The notes under the pieces were generated by a model. The model searched no databases. It had not been told where the DNA came from and saw only the letters and a list, made by a program, of their open reading frames with translations. A stretch of 64,000 nt of DNA from PFJX01 sp040757575. Its GTDB lineage: Bacteria > Pseudomonadota > Gammaproteobacteria > Burkholderiales > Thiobacillaceae. Position numbers and translations under genes: made by a program. Shown piece after piece: positions 25,632 to 34,564 of the stretch (the stretch's first letter is position 1; the number at the start of each line of letters is the position of its first letter). Location: NCBI GenBank assembly GCA_040757575.1, contig JBFLXA010000014.1, positions 1 to 64,000 on the forward strand. Direction: 5' to 3'.

Positions 25632-26373
25632 AACCTTCTCCCTAGGCCTGATGCAGCGTATACCGCCAGCCCTGGCGGCCGGAGTTGCCCACTTGCCAGC
25701 CCTGGCGCTGGGCGCACTGCTGGTCACCTCTGGCATGCCGCTTCAGGTAGTCCTGGCCGGGGTCGGCATCACCGCAGCCCTGGTGGCCTGGTTCTGGCAC
25801 TTGCCCGTCTGGTGGCGATACATCAACCTGGGCTTCGTGCCTCTGCTGGGCCTGGCCTTGGCGTTTCCCATTGACGCCCACTGGTACCTGGCCGGATTCA
25901 TACTCCTTGCGGCCACCTCCCTGGGAGCGATCCGTACCCGGGTGCCCCTCTTCCTGTCCAGCCACAAGGCTGTGCAGGCCGTCGCAGAGCGAATCCCCCC
26001 CCAGGGCCGTATGCTGGACATGGGGTGTGGCCTTGGGGGCCCCATGGCCGGCATCAAGAAGCAGCGTCCCGACGTGGAAGTGGACGGCGTGGAAGCCGCC
26101 CCCCTCAACTGGCTGCTGGCCCGCCTGCGTCTGGCCGGCAAGGCCCGGGTCCGGCTGGGTAGCCTCTGGGACACAGACCTGGGGGACTACGACGTGGTCT
26201 ATGCCTATCTTTCCCCGGCCCCCATGGCCCGACTATGGGAGAAAGCCCAGACGGAGATGCGCCCGGGCAGCCTGTTCATCAGCAACACGTTCAGCGTCCC
26301 CGGCGTTCCCCCTGCTGAAATCATCGAACTGCATGATCTTTCCAACGCCCGTCTCTTGATCTGGAGGCTGTGA
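25618..26373 (+). CDS. Membrane-anchored class I SAM-methyltransferase-like protein
   Basis: The N-terminal ~105 residues form about four hydrophobic segments (LPALALGALLVTSGMPLQVV; VGITAALVAWFWHL; LGFVPLLGLALAF; YLAGFILLAATSL). The rest has a class I methyltransferase look, with the glycine-rich SAM motif MLDMGCGLGGPMAG, an acidic residue at the end of strand 2 (VDGVEAAPLN) and a DYDVVYAYLSPAPM motif-IV-like segment. The substrate is unknown. It overlaps the end of motB (ATG at 25618) and the next gene overlaps it, so it is probably in the motAB operon. Whether it acts on motility proteins or lipids cannot be told. Confidence 0.75.
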   Translation: MSNPETFSLGLMQRIPPALAAGVAHLPALALGALLVTSGMPLQVVLAGVGITAALVAWFWHLPVWWRYINLGFVPLLGLALAFPIDAHWYLAGFILLAATSLGAIRTRVPLFLSSHKAVQAVAERIPPQGRMLDMGCGLGGPMAGIKKQRPDVEVDGVEAAPLNWLLARLRLAGKARVRLGSLWDTDLGDYDVVYAYLSPAPMARLWEKAQTEMRPGSLFISNTFSVPGVPPAEIIELHDLSNARLLIWRL

Positions 26374-27953
26374 TGACCCTGGACCAGTGGCGCGACAAGC
26401 TGAAACCCGGCGAGATTCCGATCTTCCGGCACACTTATGAACGCTTGCGGGAACTCTCGCCCCGGCGGGAGGAGATCTCCGCCCGGGATGTGGCCGGCGT
26501 AGTGTTATCGGACCCTCTTGCCACGTTCCAGGTCCTGCACGTGCTGAACAAGCGGGTATTCGAACGTTACGGCACCGAAGTACTGACGGTGGAGCACGCC
26601 CTGATGATGCAAGGGTTGGGTGTCTACCTGGACGCCGCCCGCCGTCTGCCGGTGCTGGAAGACACACCGGCCGGCAAGGACGCGAAATCCCTGGCTGCCC
26701 TCCAGGCCGTCGCGCGCCGGGCCCAGCACGCCGCCTGGCAGGCCCGGGATTTTGCCGTGCTGCATGCCGACATCCGGGCCGAGGAAGTGGAAGTAGCCGC
26801 CCTGCTGGCCTATGCACCGGAATGCCTGCTCTGGCTTCGGGCCCCGGACACTGCGGTCAGCCTGAAACGGGCCCGGCGGCGGCTGCCAGCGGAAGCCGCC
26901 TCCCAGGAGGCTCTGGGGGTATCTCTGAAGGCTCTGCGGCTTGCACTCTTGGAAGACTGGAGCCTGCCTCCCACCACCCTGGACTTGCTGGACGACAAGA
27001 ACGGCGAACGGGCCCGTCAGATCATCCTCAGTTCCAGCATCGACATTGCCGACCGAAGCGAAAGAGGCTGGTGGGACGAAAACCTCATGCCCGACTACGT
27101 GGCCCTGGCCGGGGTGGAAAACATTCCTCTGGAAGTCATCATATCCAACACCCACGTTAACGCTGCCCGGGCGGCCCGGCATGTGCACTGGCTGGCCCAG
27201 CCTCCTGCAGCAGCCTGGGGTCCCATGATCCCCGGCCCCTGGCCCCGGGACGAATACGACGAGGAAACAACCGTCCCCGCCAATGCGCCAGTGAAAAATA
27301 CCCAGGCGCCTGATGCCGGCACTGTTGTCACCCCGCCTGCGCCGACGGCCACTCCGTCCATCCAGCCGGCCACTGTGGCGCATGCACCGAAGCCGACCCC
27401 CGCGCCGGCCAGCGAAGATACTACCCACACGGTCTGCCCCATGCCGGACAAACAGGTGTTGCGTGAGGCTCTGCAAGGCATTGAAGGCCACCTGGACGGC
27501 AGCCTGACCTTGAACCAGATGTCCGCCATCATCCTCAAGGGCCTGCACAGCGGTCTGGGGCTGTCCCGTATCCTGTTCGCCATGGTCACCCCGGACGGCA
27601 AGCGGGTGAAAGCCCGCTTCACGCTGGGCATCAAGGCGGAAGAGCCCCTGCGGCATTTCGAATTCAGCCTGGACGGCAAGGACCTCTTCTGCCAGCTCAT
27701 GGGCAAGATGCAGGGGGTGTGGATCAACGAAGGCAACCGGGCCAAGCTCTGGCCCATGGTGGCACCCGGCATCCAGCAGATGGTGGGCGCCGGGGATTTC
27801 TACGCCATGAGCCTGCATGTCAACAACAAGCCCCTCGGACTCATCTACGCCGATCGGGGCCACGGCGAATGCGGCCTGGACCCCATGACCTACACGGATT
27901 TCAAGATGCTCTGCCTGCAGGCGGCCCGGGGTTTGGGGAAAATCAAGGGATGA
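26370..27953 (+). CDS. HDOD domain protein with C-terminal GAF-like domain
   Basis: Probable signalling protein. Residues ~10-200 resemble the HDOD fold, a relative of HD phosphohydrolases usually lacking the catalytic HD pair (DPLATFQVLHVLNKRVFERYG, then LTVEHALMMQGLGVYLDAARRL). Residues ~300-360 are a Pro/Ala-rich linker (PSIQPATVAHAPKPTPAPAS). Residues ~370-525 look like a GAF-type sensor (LSRILFAMVTPDGKRVKARF; FYAMSLHVNNKPLGLIYADRG). The ligand is unknown. The start overlaps the upstream methyltransferase-like gene by 4 nt. It ends at a hairpin shared with convergent smc. Confidence 0.8.
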   Translation: MMTLDQWRDKLKPGEIPIFRHTYERLRELSPRREEISARDVAGVVLSDPLATFQVLHVLNKRVFERYGTEVLTVEHALMMQGLGVYLDAARRLPVLEDTPAGKDAKSLAALQAVARRAQHAAWQARDFAVLHADIRAEEVEVAALLAYAPECLLWLRAPDTAVSLKRARRRLPAEAASQEALGVSLKALRLALLEDWSLPPTTLDLLDDKNGERARQIILSSSIDIADRSERGWWDENLMPDYVALAGVENIPLEVIISNTHVNAARAARHVHWLAQPPAAAWGPMIPGPWPRDEYDEETTVPANAPVKNTQAPDAGTVVTPPAPTATPSIQPATVAHAPKPTPAPASEDTTHTVCPMPDKQVLREALQGIEGHLDGSLTLNQMSAIILKGLHSGLGLSRILFAMVTPDGKRVKARFTLGIKAEEPLRHFEFSLDGKDLFCQLMGKMQGVWINEGNRAKLWPMVAPGIQQMVGAGDFYAMSLHVNNKPLGLIYADRGHGECGLDPMTYTDFKMLCLQAARGLGKIKG

Positions 27954-27984
27954 GGGGATGGGTAATGGGGTAACCCCATCCCCC
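27954..27984. terminator. Hairpin between convergent genes (bidirectional terminator candidate)
   Basis: GGGGATGGG and CCCATCCCC arms surround an inner ATGGGG-TAA-CCCCAT hairpin (27965-27979), immediately after the HDOD gene and before the smc stop on the other strand. There is no long T-run. The same CCCCAT heptamer motif occurs at lpxB. Confidence 0.5.
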
Positions 27985-27987
27985 AAA

Positions 27988-30900
27988 TCAAGCCGCCAGA
28001 CGCACCGCGTCATCCACGTCCACCGCCACCGGCCGGGACACGCCGGGTTCCGGCATGGTGACCCCCACCAGATGCTGGGCCATTTCCATGGTGAGGCGGT
28101 TGTGGGTGATGAACATGAACTGGGTTTCCGCCGACATCTTCTTCACCATGTTGCAGTACCGCTCGGTGTTGCTGTCATCCAGGGGGGCATCCACCTCGTC
28201 CAGCAGGCAGAAGGGCGCCGGATTCAGGCGGAAGAAGGCGAACACCAGTGACAGGGCCGTAAGGGCCTTCTCGCCACCGGAGAGCAACTGGATGGAACTG
28301 TTCTTCTTGCCCGGGGGCTGGGCCAGCACGGTGAGGCCCGCATCCAGGATTTCCTCCCCCGTAAGGCTGAGTTCCGCATGGCCGCCGCCGAAGAGTTCCA
28401 GGAACAGACTCTGGAATTCCCGGCTCACCTTGTCGTAGGTTTCTTTCAGCCGGGTACGGGTTTCCGCGTCGATGCGGCGGATGGCTTCTTCCAGGGTGTT
28501 GGCCGCCGTTTCCAGGTCCGCCGCCTGGGCATCCAGGTATTGCTTGCGCTCTTCAGAGGCCTTCAGTTCCTCCAGGGCGGCCATGTTCACCGGCCCCAGG
28601 GCGGTGATGGCGGACTCCAGCCGATCCAGCTCGCTCTTTAGCCAGGCGTCGTTGCGGCTGGCAATGCCGGCCTGTTCCGCTTCCGCCGTCAGGGCCCCCT
28701 CGTCCACCCCTTCCAGTTCCTCGCTGAAGCGGGCTTCGTTGAGGCGGGCCTCCTGGAGTTTCAGTTCCATGGCCTGGACCCGTTCCTTCAAGGGCTCCAG
28801 AGCCCGCTCGGCCTGCATGCGGCCCCCTTCCAGATCCCGCAGTTTCAGGTTGGCCCCTTCCAGGCTGTCCCGGGCGGCAGTCAGGGTGGCTTCTGCCGCC
28901 TGACGCTGGGCCAGGGCCGCTTGCAGGCTGTCCTGAACCGGCGAGGGCTGGGCCTGGTCCAGCTCCGCCTCCAGCCTGGTCTGCTCCTGGGCCAGCTCCG
29001 TCAGGCTGCGCTCGCCCCGGGCCACCCGCTCCGCCAGTTCCTTCAGCCGGTTGGCAAGGGCCCGCACCTGGAAGGTGGCTTCCTGGGCCTCCCGCTCCGC
29101 GCGACGTTGGGCTTCCCGCACGGTCTGCACCTTCTGGTCCAGGGCCTGACGGACCTGGCGGGCGTCGTCCAGGCGTTCCTTGGCCGCGTCATAGGCCTCC
29201 TGGGCCGTCATCTGCCGGTCCCCGGCGTCGTTCCAGGCCTCTTCTTCCCGGGCCATGTGTTCGTAGATTTCCTCCAGGTCCTGCTCCACCTGGGCCCGCC
29301 GTTCGTTCACCCGCCGGGCGGCTTCCTGGCCCCGGGCCACCTGGGCCCGCAACTGGCCAGCCTGGCTCTGGGTCTGGGCAATCTGGGCCTGAAGGGCTTC
29401 CACCTGGCGGCGCCCGGCCTGGAGGGCTTCTTCCGCCCGGGCCACGTCTTCCTGGACTTCCTCCAGCCGGGCCTGGCCCAGTTCTGTTTCCTCCGCCAGG
29501 CGCTCGATCTCCCGGGTCCGGGCGATGAGGCCCTGGTGTTCCTTTTCCGGGGCGTTGAAGATCAGGCTGTCCCGGCCTACCCGATGGCCTTCCCGGGTGG
29601 CGATGAAACCGCCGGCAGGCAAGCGGTGCCGCTGGGCCAGGGCATGGTCCAGGTTGTCTGTGGCGTAGGCCAGGGCAAGCCGGTCCGCCAGGAAGCGGGC
29701 GATGAGGGGATTGTCGGTGTGGATCAGCTCCACCAGGGGGTTCAAGTCCCCCTCCCCCTGGGGGGGAGGGGTTAGGGGAGAGGGCGAGTGTTCCGCGTGG
29801 GTGTAAGACTGACCCTCTCCCCCGCCCTTTATGCCCGAAACGGGTGCTCCCCCGCTTGCGGGGGAGGGGAGCAGGAGTTCGAAGCGGGCTTCTGGGGGCT
29901 GCTCCAGCCAGTCGGTCCGGGCTTCGGCGGCCAGGGCGGCCATGGCCTCGCCCAGGGCGGCTTCCACCGCCGTCTCCCAGCCCGGCTCCACACGGATGGC
30001 CTGCCATAGGCGGGTGGCCTGCTCCAAACCAACCCGGTTCAGCCAGGCCGCGCCCTCCCCTTCCGATTTCTGGGCGCTGTCCTGCAACTTGCGCAGGGCA
30101 GAAAGCTGGGCTTCCAGGCGATGCTGTTCCCCCCGGGCGCCATCCAGCACCTGGCGGGCCTGGCGCAGGCCCTGGTCCAGGCCCGGCAGTTCGGCCCGGG
30201 CATTTTCCATGTAATCCGCCAGGCTTTCCGCCCGTTCCTCCAGGGCTTCCAGCTCCATCTGCTGGCGTTCCACCTGGCTGATGTCCTGGGCGGCCAGGCT
30301 GTCCTTTTCCTGCATGAGCCGCAGTTCCCGGGCCTTGAGCTGGTCGATGGCCCGTTCGGCATGGCCCCGGTTGGCCTCTTCCAGCTGGATGGCCTGCTCC
30401 GCCTGGGCCATCTCCCGCTGTACCGCCGCCACCGCACCCTGGGCCTCCCGCCAGGCGGCGTCCACCTCGGGCATCTCCTCGCCGGCCATGACGGCCCGTT
30501 CGTGGAGGATTTCCGCCTGTTCCTCGCCCCGGGCATGCTCGTCCTGCCGCAGGGCGATTTCCGTCTGGGTGGCTTCCATTTCCGCCCGGGCCGCATCCTG
30601 GCGGGCGGCGTTGAGCTGCAATTCCTGGGTGAGCCGCTCCCGGGTGGCGCCCAGATGCTTCAGTTCCTGTTCTACCCGGGCCACTTCCGCGCTGGCCTCG
30701 TAGAACAGGGCCTGGGCCTGGTTCATGGCCTCGGTGGCTTCAAACTGGGACAGCCGTTGGGTTTCCAGTTCGGATTCGATGCGCCGCAGATCGGCGATCT
30801 TGGCCTCGATGTCGTTCCGGGCCGCCTCCATCTGGCGCTCCAGGTCCGCCTGGCGGGCCTGGGCATCCCGGCGCCGCACCAGGGAAAGAAAACGGGTCTT

Positions 30901-31581
30901 CAGGGTGCGCTCCGCATCCAGGGCAAAGAAGCGCCGCGCCACTTCCGCCTGGACCGCCAGTTTTTCCAGTTGCCGGCCCAGTTCTTCGCGGATGTCGGAG
31001 ACCCGGTCCAGGTTCTCCCGGGTATCCCGCAGGCGGGATTCGGTCTCCTTGCGGCGCTCCTTGTACTTGGACACCCCCGCCGCTTCTTCCAGGAAGCCCC
31101 GCAGTTCCTCAGGCTTGGCCTCGATGATGCGGGAGATCATGCCCTGTTCGATGATGGCGTAGGCGTCCCCCGCCAGGCCGGTGCCCAGGAACAGGTCCAT
31201 CATGTCCTTCTTGCGCACCTGGACGTTGTTGATCCAGTAGCTGGAATCCCCGGTGCGGGTCAGCACCCGCTTGACGGCGATTTCCGCATATTGGGACCAC
31301 TGGCCCGCCGCCTTGCCGGCGCTGTTGTCGAACAACAGTTCCACCGAGGCCCGGCTGGCGGGCTTGCGGGCGACGGAGCCATTGAAGATCACGTCCTGCA
31401 TGGAAGCGCCACGCAACTCCCGGGCCTTGGACTCTCCCAGCACCCAGCGCACCGCGTCGATGACGTTGGACTTGCCGCAACCGTTGGGGCCCACCACCCC
31501 GGTGAGCTGGGCGGTGGCGGGAATGGTCACCGGATCCACGAAGGATTTGAAACCGGCGATATGGATGTGCTTGAGGCGCAA
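27988..31581 (-). CDS. smc: Chromosome segregation protein SMC
   Basis: Condensin ATPase. Residues 31-38 are the Walker A GPNGCGKS. Long coiled coils flank a hinge at about 510-660. The C-terminal head has signature LLSGGEKAL (1099) and Walker B FCLLDEVDAPL (~1124). At 1197 aa it fits betaproteobacterial SMC. The start is TTG (31579-31581), giving the expected MRLKHIHIAGFKSFVDP; no ATG is available. The oddity is inside the hinge: residues ~570-611 are translated from a palindromic repeat (SPSPLTPPPQGEGDL and similar). The frame is kept, so the protein is probably functional. It is divergent from queF. Confidence 0.96.
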   Translation of the reverse strand: MRLKHIHIAGFKSFVDPVTIPATAQLTGVVGPNGCGKSNVIDAVRWVLGESKARELRGASMQDVIFNGSVARKPASRASVELLFDNSAGKAAGQWSQYAEIAVKRVLTRTGDSSYWINNVQVRKKDMMDLFLGTGLAGDAYAIIEQGMISRIIEAKPEELRGFLEEAAGVSKYKERRKETESRLRDTRENLDRVSDIREELGRQLEKLAVQAEVARRFFALDAERTLKTRFLSLVRRRDAQARQADLERQMEAARNDIEAKIADLRRIESELETQRLSQFEATEAMNQAQALFYEASAEVARVEQELKHLGATRERLTQELQLNAARQDAARAEMEATQTEIALRQDEHARGEEQAEILHERAVMAGEEMPEVDAAWREAQGAVAAVQREMAQAEQAIQLEEANRGHAERAIDQLKARELRLMQEKDSLAAQDISQVERQQMELEALEERAESLADYMENARAELPGLDQGLRQARQVLDGARGEQHRLEAQLSALRKLQDSAQKSEGEGAAWLNRVGLEQATRLWQAIRVEPGWETAVEAALGEAMAALAAEARTDWLEQPPEARFELLLPSPASGGAPVSGIKGGGEGQSYTHAEHSPSPLTPPPQGEGDLNPLVELIHTDNPLIARFLADRLALAYATDNLDHALAQRHRLPAGGFIATREGHRVGRDSLIFNAPEKEHQGLIARTREIERLAEETELGQARLEEVQEDVARAEEALQAGRRQVEALQAQIAQTQSQAGQLRAQVARGQEAARRVNERRAQVEQDLEEIYEHMAREEEAWNDAGDRQMTAQEAYDAAKERLDDARQVRQALDQKVQTVREAQRRAEREAQEATFQVRALANRLKELAERVARGERSLTELAQEQTRLEAELDQAQPSPVQDSLQAALAQRQAAEATLTAARDSLEGANLKLRDLEGGRMQAERALEPLKERVQAMELKLQEARLNEARFSEELEGVDEGALTAEAEQAGIASRNDAWLKSELDRLESAITALGPVNMAALEELKASEERKQYLDAQAADLETAANTLEEAIRRIDAETRTRLKETYDKVSREFQSLFLELFGGGHAELSLTGEEILDAGLTVLAQPPGKKNSSIQLLSGGEKALTALSLVFAFFRLNPAPFCLLDEVDAPLDDSNTERYCNMVKKMSAETQFMFITHNRLTMEMAQHLVGVTMPEPGVSRPVAVDVDDAVRLAA
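29747..29870. repeat. Palindromic intergenic-type repeat inserted in frame within smc
   Basis: A 124-bp stretch with two G/C-rich hairpins: CCCCTCCCCC/GGGGGGAGGGG around 29750-29771, and CTCCCCCGC-TT-GCGGGGGAG at 29847-29866 (9-bp stem). The middle is GTTAGGGGAGAGGGC. Such CTCCCC/GGGGAG elements are usually intergenic. Here it adds about 42 residues to the SMC hinge without breaking the frame. Confidence 0.75.
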
Positions 31582-31640
31582 GGGGGATGAAAAGCGAGAT
31601 TTATAATCCGACCGCGATTCTAACTTCGGATGCCAATTCC

Positions 31641-32060
31641 ATGCCCAGCCAACCCACCAAAGCCCTGGAAACCTTCGACAACCCCCAACCGGCCCGGGAC
31701 TACCACATCCACATCGAGATTCCCGAATTTACCTGCCTGTGCCCCAAGACCGGCCAGCCGGATTTTGCCACCCTGTTCCTGGATTACATCCCGGACCAAC
31801 GCTGCGTGGAGCTGAAGAGCCTGAAGCTCTATATCTGGTCATTCCGGGAGGAAGGCCATTTCCATGAGGATGTCACCAACCGCATCCTGGACGATCTGGT
31901 CAAGGCCACGGACCCCCGCTTCATGCGCCTGACCAGCAAGTTCTACGTGCGGGGCGGCATTTTCACCAACGTGGTGGCGGAACATCGCAAGGCCGGCTGG
32001 AACCCGGCCCCCCGGGTGGAACTGACCCAGTTCGCCGGCAATTCCAACACACGGGGCTGA
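31641..32060 (+). CDS. queF: NADPH-dependent preQ0 reductase QueF
   Basis: Reduces 7-cyano-7-deazaguanine to preQ1 in queuosine tRNA modification. FTCLCPKTGQPDF carries the catalytic Cys that forms a thioimide. LKLYIWSFREEGHFHEDVTN holds the conserved E(S/G)HFHE region of the T-fold enzyme. The chosen ATG at 31641 gives 139 aa, the short unimodular form. An in-frame ATG at 31587 would add 18 residues of no similarity next to the smc start. The gene is divergent from smc. Confidence 0.95.
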   Translation: MPSQPTKALETFDNPQPARDYHIHIEIPEFTCLCPKTGQPDFATLFLDYIPDQRCVELKSLKLYIWSFREEGHFHEDVTNRILDDLVKATDPRFMRLTSKFYVRGGIFTNVVAEHRKAGWNPAPRVELTQFAGNSNTRG

Positions 32061-32064
32061 GCCC

Positions 32065-32598
32065 TCATCGACCAGGCGGCTTTGCGGGGACGATATTCCG
32101 CGGCACCTTGACCAGCACGTAGCCAAGTTCCAGATAGCTGCGCACTTGGGCCGGGCCGGTGGGCGCCACGTCGATGTATCCCGGAAAGTCTTCAGGCATT
32201 ACGCCGCGCCAGCCGGCATGGGTTTCGCACACATGAATGGGGATGCCCTGTCCCTGACCCAATTGCCGGGCCAGATCATGCACCTCCGGATTCTCGGCCC
32301 GGGCGCTTTCCTGAAACGCGAACATTTCTCGGCCATGGCTCACCACCGCCATGGACAAGTTGGGATGCCGTTCCCGCAGGCGTGCAGCTGCCTCGGCGAC
32401 CCAGGGCAAAGCCCGCTTCAGGGCTGCTCCGTCCCGATCGGCAATTTCGAATACCACGCCGGGCGGGGCGGGATGCGCGGACAAAACCGCATCCACGGTC
32501 AGGGCCACGGCGGGAGCCGCCGCCAACGCCGGCAAGACCGCACCGGGAAAAACCAACGCGATGCCAAGCAGGACACACGAAGCGCGGAACCAAGCCAT
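32065..32598 (-). CDS. Secreted DsrE/DsrF-like family protein
   Basis: A probable periplasmic protein: the N-terminus MAWFRASCVLLGIALVFPG...ALAAAP is a signal peptide. I use Met10 (32598) of the longer frame beginning at 32625. The body fits the DsrE-like alpha/beta fold: VVFEIADRDGAALKRALPWV, LSMAVVSHGREMFAF, IPIHVCETHAGWRG with a single Cys, and a C-terminal VRSYLELGYVLVKV strand typical of this family. Some relatives transfer sulfur, but whether this Cys is active is unknown. It converges on queF with only 4 nt between the stops. Confidence 0.7.
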   Translation of the reverse strand: MAWFRASCVLLGIALVFPGAVLPALAAAPAVALTVDAVLSAHPAPPGVVFEIADRDGAALKRALPWVAEAAARLRERHPNLSMAVVSHGREMFAFQESARAENPEVHDLARQLGQGQGIPIHVCETHAGWRGVMPEDFPGYIDVAPTGPAQVRSYLELGYVLVKVPRNIVPAKPPGR

Positions 32599-32712
32599 TG
32601 CGTACACCCGATCAAGTAATTTCACGGGATTTTTCAGGCTTTAAGCCCGGATTGGAATAGTACGTGGATCGCTTTTGTCCCACCTGCCCGGCCAGGTCCA
32701 CGGCGGGATCGG

Positions 32713-34011
32713 ATGCAATACACTTCTGCCATGTCTTCCCCCTGCTTCCTCGGCCTCGACTTTGGCACTTCCGGTGCCCGGGCCTGCGTTATTGCCCCCC
32801 AGGGGCAGATCGAGGACATGGCGCGGCTGGATTACGGCGATCTGCCGGAACACGAGGCCGCCGCCACCTGGCTGGAAACCCTGTTCGAGCTCATCGCCCA
32901 GATTCCGGCAGGCCTGCGCCGGCGCCTGGCGGCTGTGGCGGTGGATGGCACTTCTGCCACGGTGCTGGCCTGCGACGAAGCCCTGGCCCCCACCTACCCG
33001 CCCCTCATGTACCACGACGCCCGAGCGGTGGACGAAGCGGCCGCCATCGCCCGGGCCGCCGGGGCGGAACACCCGGCGGCCATGACCACCTCGGGCCTGG
33101 CCAAGGTGCTGTGGCTCAAGAAGCGCCTGGGGCTCCAGCGGGCCAGGCTGTACCTGAATCAGGCGGACTGGCTGTCGGCCCATCTTTCCGACCGACCGGT
33201 GAGCGACTTCCACAATGCCCTGAAAATGGGGGTGGACCTGGAAACCGGCGCCTGGCCCGCCTGGGTGGAATATCTTGCGGATGTGGACTACCTGCCCATT
33301 CCCGTGCCCCCCGGGGCCGACGTGGCCCTGCTGGCCCGCCCCCGGGCCCGAGCCCTGGGGGTGAATCCGGACTGCCTGGTTCGGGCGGGCACCACCGACA
33401 GCATCGCCGCCTTCCTGGCGGCCGGGGCCAGCGCACCGGGCGAAGCAGTGACCTCCCTGGGCACCACCCTGGTCCTGAAGCTGCTTTCCGACACCCGTGT
33501 GGACGACGCCCGGTTCGGGGTCTACAGCCACTGGTTCGGCCCCCGCTGGCTTACCGGCGGGGCCTCCAATGCCGGCGGCGGCACCCTGCGCCAGCATTTC
33601 AGCGATGACGAACTGGCAGCCCTGTCCGCCCACATGGACCCCGACCACGACACCGGCCTGAACTACCTGCCCCTGCCCCGCCCCGGCGAACGGTTTCCCG
33701 TCAACGACCCTGCCCTGGCCCCTCGCCTGGAACCCCGGCCCGAATCCCGGGTAGAGTTCCTGCAGGGCATGCTGGAAGGGCTGGCGGACATCGAAGCCCG
33801 GGGCTACAACAAGCTAGTGGAACTGGGTGCATCACCAATAAACAAAGTCATCACCACTGGAGGAGGAGCCAGGAATGCCGTTCAAACCCGAATCCGCGCC
33901 CGACGCCTGGGCGTGTCGGTGACCGTGGCCGAGGAACAGGAAGCCTGTTACGGCACCGCCCGACTGGCCTGCCTGGGTAACGGCCTATTTCTGGGAGCCA
34001 GAAATGCTTGA
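32713..34011 (+). CDS. FGGY-family carbohydrate kinase
   Basis: Sugar kinase of the FGGY/ASKHA superfamily. LGLDFGTSGARACVI is the N-terminal phosphate-binding loop. AVAVDGTSATVLACDE is the second conserved region. SLGTTLVLKLLSD and VITTGGGARNAVQTRIRARRL are the adenosine-binding part near the C-terminus. At 432 aa it is shorter than xylulokinase (~490) and resembles the D-ribulose-kinase-like branch found in cyanobacteria and plants (inference). Met7 at 32731 (MSSPCFLGLDFG) could be the real start. It overlaps the next gene by 8 nt. Confidence 0.8.
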   Translation: MQYTSAMSSPCFLGLDFGTSGARACVIAPQGQIEDMARLDYGDLPEHEAAATWLETLFELIAQIPAGLRRRLAAVAVDGTSATVLACDEALAPTYPPLMYHDARAVDEAAAIARAAGAEHPAAMTTSGLAKVLWLKKRLGLQRARLYLNQADWLSAHLSDRPVSDFHNALKMGVDLETGAWPAWVEYLADVDYLPIPVPPGADVALLARPRARALGVNPDCLVRAGTTDSIAAFLAAGASAPGEAVTSLGTTLVLKLLSDTRVDDARFGVYSHWFGPRWLTGGASNAGGGTLRQHFSDDELAALSAHMDPDHDTGLNYLPLPRPGERFPVNDPALAPRLEPRPESRVEFLQGMLEGLADIEARGYNKLVELGASPINKVITTGGGARNAVQTRIRARRLGVSVTVAEEQEACYGTARLACLGNGLFLGARNA

Positions 34012-34564
34012 AGGCGTTGGCTGCGATTGCCGCATGCCTTTTGCCTGGCATCCGGCCCCCCAGGCCGATCAGGACGCGGCCGGGCTGTGGCGGGAAGCGT
34101 TGATCCTGCTCACCGCCTTTAACCACATGGAGTCCCAGACAGACATGGGCCACGGGGAGGCCATGGCCGGCGAAAGCGCTCGCCTGGCCCGGGTGGAAGC
34201 CAAGCTGGATCTGGCCCTGTACCTGCTGGCCCGCACCCTGGCGCCCGCCGACCCGCCTCCATCCCGGGATGTCTGGCTCTCCCCTGCCCTGCTGCGCTGG
34301 AAAGACAGCCAGCCCCCCCAGGCCGGCCAGCCCCTGGTCCTGGAATTCGTGCCTTCCAGCACCCTGCCCCTGGCCCTGCGTCTGCCAGCCCAGGCCCTGG
34401 CGGCCGAAGCAGGGGAGGGACAGGCCCGGCTGCTGGCCATGCCCGAACCCCTGCAGGACGCCCTGCACCAGCTCGTTTTCCGCCGCCACCGGCAAGCCAT
34501 CCGCGACCGGCACCTCGCCCCCCATACAGCGGATTCACCTCCGCCCTCCCCCGGGTCTCCATGA
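34004..34564 (+). CDS. Possible atypical PilZ-domain protein
   Basis: A 186-aa protein with no signal peptide. An N-terminal helical part (AGLWREALILLTAFNHMES) is followed by ARVEAKLDLALYLLARTLA, DVWLSPALLRWKD and LVLEFVPSSTLPLALRLPAQAL, a beta-rich layout like the tPilZ type of c-di-GMP receptor. A basic motif LVFRRHRQAIRDRHL sits near the C-terminus. It overlaps both neighbours (8 nt and 4 nt). The next gene is a GGDEF-EAL protein, which supports a c-di-GMP role. The family call is by resemblance only. Confidence 0.55.
   Translation: MLEGVGCDCRMPFAWHPAPQADQDAAGLWREALILLTAFNHMESQTDMGHGEAMAGESARLARVEAKLDLALYLLARTLAPADPPPSRDVWLSPALLRWKDSQPPQAGQPLVLEFVPSSTLPLALRLPAQALAAEAGEGQARLLAMPEPLQDALHQLVFRRHRQAIRDRHLAPHTADSPPPSPGSP

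Noticed and set aside
28921..29775. Plus-strand frames opposite smc, including one of 284 codons and one of 489 codons further right
   Set aside because: They are antisense shadows of the high-GC coiled-coil gene; no family motifs and unusual Gly/Leu/Pro composition.
29747..29870. Intein or frameshift in smc
   Set aside because: The insert is only about 42 residues, has no splicing motifs and keeps the reading frame. It is a repeat insertion.
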